55,548 bases of DNA, from positions 1-55,548 of the forward strand of contig JABDAT010000005.1 in NCBI GenBank assembly GCA_013288985.1, given 5' to 3'. The notes below the pieces were generated by a model, which searched no databases, was not told where the DNA came from, and saw only the letters and a program-made list of their open reading frames with translations. The position numbers and the translations under genes are program-made. The stretch comes from Alphaproteobacteria bacterium (GTDB taxonomy: Bacteria; Pseudomonadota; Alphaproteobacteria; Rickettsiales; JABCZZ01). Position 1 is the first letter of the stretch. Each line of letters begins with the position of its first letter. This document shows, in pieces, positions 51,692-55,548 of the stretch.

Positions 51692-53013
51692 ATGCCATCT
51701 TTTCCGCCTATTCCAGTGCATGTATTGCACCAGGCCAGACAAATCGGAAATGCGCTAAAAGTGGCTCCTGTAGACATTCATCACCCCCCCCACAGCATGA
51801 AAATTCGCTTCCCACGCAAGAAAAACTGTGGGCGGATCCGACAGATAAAAATGCCCTGGCAATATTAACTGCCCTCACCTTCACAGATACAATGGGTGAC
51901 GTGGATACTCTTAACAAGAATGATGCTTTACCGATCAACGCCGCCATCAATCATGCGGTATCGGGAGCCTATATGCGCGACCATTCGCAATTTCCAAACC
52001 GCGACCATCTGGTCAATGTCTCGGTACGCGACCCCGGCAATCACGCAAATCATATACAACTTGAGATGATCACACATCATACCAACCCCAACCTAAATGG
52101 GGATGGCTTCAAGGGCATGGCCTTTATAACCACGGATCCTAAAACGCATAAAACCAATCTGATAATAGTATATCCCGGTGTTGATCCTACGCATCCGCTT
52201 CCTGTGCTTGGCAGCATGGTTCACGGCAATGATAAATTGCAGGCTGGGGATGTAATCCCCTTTATGAAAGATATGGCGCAAACCATACAGCAGCGTCATC
52301 TGCATATAGACAATACGACTATATTGGCTCACTCCATTGGTGGGCCGTATGCCGTCACCACATTAGCCATGGCTATAGAAGAAAAGAAATTGGGCGTGCC
52401 GATACTTGGCGAGACAACTCCCCTGTTCGGGAATAAAATCCCCAAAACTGTCATGCTGGAAGATTGGGGTGGACGCCAGGCAGCCAATGAGATTGTCAGG
52501 GAAACGGCTAACCATGGTAGCGCCTCGATAACGCTTCATGACATTGAAAAAAATATTGTCTCTGCGCGCCATGGCAATAAGCATAATGATGGCACGTATT
52601 TCGGTACGTTCGTAAACCAGCCGGAAAACAAGCCTCTGGGGAGACTCGATGCGATCCTGCCGGTAAAGGAAGCATTCGGCGGTGAATACGCTTATTCGGC
52701 CAACAGCAATGACCATCGCGCCATGCCGACCGTTGCTAAACTGCTGAACGGAGATGAGGTCGTACAGAAAAATTTCAATCACCCCATTTCATCGACAGGG
52801 TTTTATGCTCATATGGATAATAGCCTGAGGGTTATGCTGAATCCAGAAGATGCTCTCAAACATGATGTTAAAGACATTAAGACCTGGGGGCATAATACAG
52901 GGCAGCACATGATCAGCGAAGCGCATAATGTCGAACACGACGCAATGAAGCTGCAAAACAATGCTAAAAAATCGTGGGATAGTTTTGTTTCTGGAGTTAA
53001 AAGGCAGTTATAA
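51692..53013 (+). pseudogene. Lipase-like alpha/beta hydrolase gene interrupted at a C8 tract
   Basis: The ATG at 51692 with GAGGAG upstream encodes MPSFPPIPVHVLHQARQ and reaches HHPP at a run of eight C (51784-51791). The main frame, open to 53013, continues PQHENSLPTQEKLWADPTDK and then the 373-residue ORF. One extra C (or two fewer) would join them. The large part shows AHSIGG (nucleophile-elbow-like, at about residue 146 of the 373-residue part) in a strand-turn-helix setting, so a lipase or esterase fold is likely; the Asp and His are not certain. Without repair, a start at 51892 would give a shorter product. Either phase variation, mutation or a sequencing error. Confidence 0.6.
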
Positions 53014-53032
53014 TTTTATCCAAGCTGGCGCA

Positions 53033-54346
53033 TTACACCGCCTTATCAGGCAGTGTTTTATACATATACACCGCCGCGGCTGCATTAAGCACCGCTACGC
53101 TTAAGAAAATTTCCGGAATAGTAAAATGAAGTTTGAGCAGAACCACCGTGAGTATAGCGGAAGCCACCATGAACATAGCATTGATGATATTATTTGCAGC
53201 AATGATACGCGCCCGATGCTCTTCGGCGCTTTGCACCTGCATAATCGTATAGAGCGGAACGATATATAAACCGCCGCACACCGAAATCAGAAAAAGATCG
53301 CCCAGGATACGCAGGTTCGGCAGGTATCGGACAAACTCCATTACGCCCATCACACTTCCATCCGCATTATGAACTGCGCTAAGCGATGCGAAATAAAAAT
53401 CAGTGGTAAAAAGTGAAATGCCCACCATGGCGGCCACTACATAGGTAGTACGTATCTGGCCCTTGAGCAATTTGGTGCACAGCACGGAACCCACGCCAAC
53501 GGCGATAGAAAATACGGTCAGGAACAAAGTTACCACAGTCTCATCCGCAAAAAGTATATGTTTTGCATAAGGCGGAAACTGCGAAAGGAATATAGCGCCC
53601 AGCATCCAGAACCATGAGACGCCAAGGATACATAACAACACTTCCGCATCCTCGCATGCATAGCGCAGTATATGCAGATTCTCCTGCATCACATTCCAGT
53701 TCATGCGCAATGTCGGATCGGGCGGTGGCGCAGCGGGAATATAAAGGCTGCTGATATAGCCGATTACGGCGCAGGTGATTATCAACACCGACATCAGGAG
53801 ATTGCCGTTGGGCTGCAGCACCAGCAACCCGCCCAGAATCGCGCCGAACAATATAGCAAGAAACGTCCCCGCTTCAATATAGGCATTGCCGGCCAGCAAT
53901 TCATCTTCATTTAAATGCTGGGGTATGAGCGCATATTTGATGGGGCCGAAAAAAGTGGATTGCGCGCCGATGCAGAAAAGTATGCACAGCAGGAACGGTA
54001 TATTACCTGCGAAGAATCCGATTGCAGTCAACAGCATCAGAATAATTTCCGCTATCTTGGTAATGCGGGTCAGTTTTGCCCTGTCATATTTATCGGCCAA
54101 TTGTCCGGCGGTGGCGGAGACGAGAAAGTAAGGCAGCATGAACAGCCCGGTGGAAAGCGCTATCATGAACTGCGCGTATTGAGGATTCAGACTCGCGACA
54201 CGGTACGTAATCAGCATCACAAGCGCGTTCTTGAATATGGTATTGTTAAACGCCCCAAGAAACTGAGTAAGGAATAAGGGCAGAAACCGCCTGGATAATA
54301 AACTAGACACAGAATACCCACTTAAGGCGGATTTTATCCAAAACAC
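53033..54346 (-). CDS. MFS transporter, LplT-like lysophospholipid transporter
   Basis: A 437-residue protein with about twelve membrane helices. The N-terminal LSRRFLPLFLTQFLGAFNNTIFKNALVML, the PYFLVSATAGQLADKYDRAKLTRITK loop, QSTFFGPIKYALIPQHLNEDELLAGNAYIEAGTF and the C-terminal IIAANNIINAMFMVASA are those of the LplT family and its fusions with acyltransferase and acyl-ACP synthetase. Here the transporter stands alone. It should move lysophospholipids into the cytoplasm for repair. Complete. Confidence 0.85.
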   Translation of the reverse strand: MFWIKSALSGYSVSSLLSRRFLPLFLTQFLGAFNNTIFKNALVMLITYRVASLNPQYAQFMIALSTGLFMLPYFLVSATAGQLADKYDRAKLTRITKIAEIILMLLTAIGFFAGNIPFLLCILFCIGAQSTFFGPIKYALIPQHLNEDELLAGNAYIEAGTFLAILFGAILGGLLVLQPNGNLLMSVLIITCAVIGYISSLYIPAAPPPDPTLRMNWNVMQENLHILRYACEDAEVLLCILGVSWFWMLGAIFLSQFPPYAKHILFADETVVTLFLTVFSIAVGVGSVLCTKLLKGQIRTTYVVAAMVGISLFTTDFYFASLSAVHNADGSVMGVMEFVRYLPNLRILGDLFLISVCGGLYIVPLYTIMQVQSAEEHRARIIAANNIINAMFMVASAILTVVLLKLHFTIPEIFLSVAVLNAAAAVYMYKTLPDKAV

Positions 54347-54503
54347 TACTATACTGACGGTGCAGCCTAGACACTCTTACCATATTGCCAATCATCTGAT
54401 TCTTACTTGCCCAATGTCTTATAATAGGCTGTACCTAGATACAAGCGCCTTATCCCGCATGGAGGCGCTTGACTCATCAGGAGATATGCCTAGGCTGTCT
54501 GGC

Positions 54504-55136
54504 ATGTACATATTATACTATTCTCCAGGTGCCTGCTCCCTTGCCATTCATGCGCTGCTCAATGAATTGAATGTGCCCTTTGAGCTGGCATGTGTCGATA
54601 TCCATAAAACTGACAACCGCAAGGCAGATTACCTGAAATTGAACTCACGCGGGCAGATTCCTGTCTTGATAGATGGAGAATTATTGCTTCGCGAAAGCGC
54701 CGCCATCGCGATTCATTTACTTACAAAACATCCACATCCGTTACTGCCCGCGGAGGAAATGAGACGTGCAAAAGCCCTCGAATGGCTGGCATTCTGTAAT
54801 AGCTCGCTCCATCAGGCATATGGCAGTTATTTTCTGCTATCAAAAAATCTCAAAGATCCGGCGGCGCGGCAGGCAGCGTGTGAATTGGCGGCAAAGCGCA
54901 TTGGCTTCTTCTGGCGTGATGTGGAAGCACATCTGCAAACCCAACCCTATCTTTGCGTAGATGAGGTAACGATTGCCGATTTCTTCCTCACCGTGATTGC
55001 CAACTGGACCCGCCTGGTCGAATATAAAGTAACGCTTGGCACGCACATCATCCAATTGTGCAACAAAGTTATTGAACGTCCCAGCTTTGCGAAGGCGCTG
55101 CAAACCGAAGAAATTCGCTATACCCTGCAGCAATAG
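54504..55136 (+). CDS. Glutathione S-transferase
   Basis: A 210-residue GST. Thioredoxin-fold N-terminal domain with MYILYYSPGACSLAIHALLNE (Ser/Tyr of the active site region), the cis-Pro in GQIPVLIDGELLLRESAAIAI and the helical C-terminal domain with EVTIADFFLTVIANW. Resembles the bacterial Beta-class/GstA type. The frame is open from 54360; the ATG at 54504 begins the conserved domain. Confidence 0.9.
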   Translation: MYILYYSPGACSLAIHALLNELNVPFELACVDIHKTDNRKADYLKLNSRGQIPVLIDGELLLRESAAIAIHLLTKHPHPLLPAEEMRRAKALEWLAFCNSSLHQAYGSYFLLSKNLKDPAARQAACELAAKRIGFFWRDVEAHLQTQPYLCVDEVTIADFFLTVIANWTRLVEYKVTLGTHIIQLCNKVIERPSFAKALQTEEIRYTLQQ

Positions 55137-55141
55137 ACTTT

Positions 55142-55548
55142 CTAGAGCCTTTCACCATTCTCACCATATGCATATTGCAGGGCTGCATAGATATGCTCCG
55201 GTGCCGCAGCCCAAATATGAGTGGTGGGACGCACAAGCGTTACCGGCTTTTCTATATAGCGCTCCATGATGTTCTGCATGTCTGCCATCGTCTTGCCCTG
55301 GAAATATCCATCATTTTGCGCTGCAAGCACATAAGTGGGGATGTTTAGTTTTTCAGTGGACTGGCTGGTGAGGTAAGCCAGGCAATCGTTAAAACAGGCG
55401 ATGGAAAAATACGACCATAAGGAGCCGAATTTATAAAAGCGGCACTCCATATCATGTTTATAAAAATATTTATGCGGCTTCTGCACCTGGCATTTATGGC
55501 GGTAAGGCACTTCGGGGTTAAACCAGCGCAGATAATTATTGTTGGGCA
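55142..55548 (-). CDS. Alpha/beta hydrolase, C-terminal part (5' end outside window)
   Basis: The frame is open to the window edge, so the gene starts beyond it. About 135 residues visible: CFNDCLAYLTSQSTEKLNIPTYVLAAQNDGYFQGKTMADM with the conserved acid (QNDGYF) and THIWAAAPEHI, where the His is the likely catalytic residue. The nucleophile part is outside. Substrate not readable. Confidence 0.65.
   Translation of the reverse strand, partial: PNNNYLRWFNPEVPYRHKCQVQKPHKYFYKHDMECRFYKFGSLWSYFSIACFNDCLAYLTSQSTEKLNIPTYVLAAQNDGYFQGKTMADMQNIMERYIEKPVTLVRPTTHIWAAAPEHIYAALQYAYGENGERL

Noticed and set aside
23966..53013. Insertion sequence or integrase as the cause of the cargo insertions
   Set aside because: No transposase, integrase or terminal inverted repeats were recognised; only the 47-bp direct repeats were found.

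Overview
The window reads as chromosome of a moderately AT-rich alphaproteobacterium. The lineage markers are an ECF sigma factor paired with an NrsF-type anti-sigma, DUF2282 bufferin precursors, a SapC-family gene, and a set of gene-transfer-agent (GTA)/prophage tail genes (DUF2460, DUF2163, NlpC/P60, tail-tip) of the type found in Alphaproteobacteria. Promoter boxes resembling CtrA sites point the same way. I cannot name the genus. No rRNA, tRNA, CRISPR array or transposase was seen.

Region 1 (1-9.1 kb) holds the 3' part of a giant parallel beta-helix surface protein ending in five [IL][SA]PA[AS]GG repeats, then a SapC-family gene, a glycine-zipper protein and a tiny DUF3309 membrane protein. 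Region 2 (9.1-23.8 kb) is ordinary core or stress DNA. It carries an aldo/keto reductase with an OYE-type oxidoreductase, a periplasmic methionine-sulfoxide repair operon (msrA, msrB, DipZ-like electron donor), a SigF/NrsF pair, two bufferin precursors without maturation genes, an outer-membrane barrel, a receiver protein, a GlcG/HbpS protein, a kinase-like protein, prolyl iminopeptidase, an HD-GYP protein with a degenerate receiver, and ArsC. Three promoters of the form GTAAC[CTG]-N16-CGAA link msrA and both bufferin genes to the SigF factor.

Region 3 (about 23.9-53.0 kb) is the unusual part. On the minus strand, in normal phage order, lie pieces of a GTA/prophage late operon: portal (frameshifted), a minor-head fragment, gp10-like (broken), tail-assembly-like genes, the DUF2460 C-terminus, intact DUF2163, NlpC/P60 (broken), a split tail-tip protein, a fibre fragment and four small terminal genes before a terminator. 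Terminase, protease and capsid genes are not visible. Between almost every phage piece sit plus-strand cargo genes that look like morons on a large scale. Several end within 15 bases of the stop codon of the facing phage gene. At least eleven of them, plus one minus-strand cargo gene, have an upstream box of TTAA half-sites 11 bp apart placed about 26-27 bp before a -10 hexamer, the layout of CtrA-activated promoters. The cargo includes a protein with nine tandem VirB2/TrbC pilin modules, a sigma factor fused to two LuxR-type helix-turn-helix domains, a pilin-like protein without a normal processing site, a trypsin-like protease, a lipase-like gene interrupted at a C8 tract, and many unknown membrane or soluble proteins with basic C-termini.

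Region 4 (53.0-55.5 kb) returns to ordinary genes: an LplT-like MFS transporter, a glutathione S-transferase and the end of an alpha/beta hydrolase.

The working hypothesis is that a decaying GTA/prophage locus has become a CtrA-linked accessory island for secreted or envelope proteins. That rests on reading the sequence only, without database searches.
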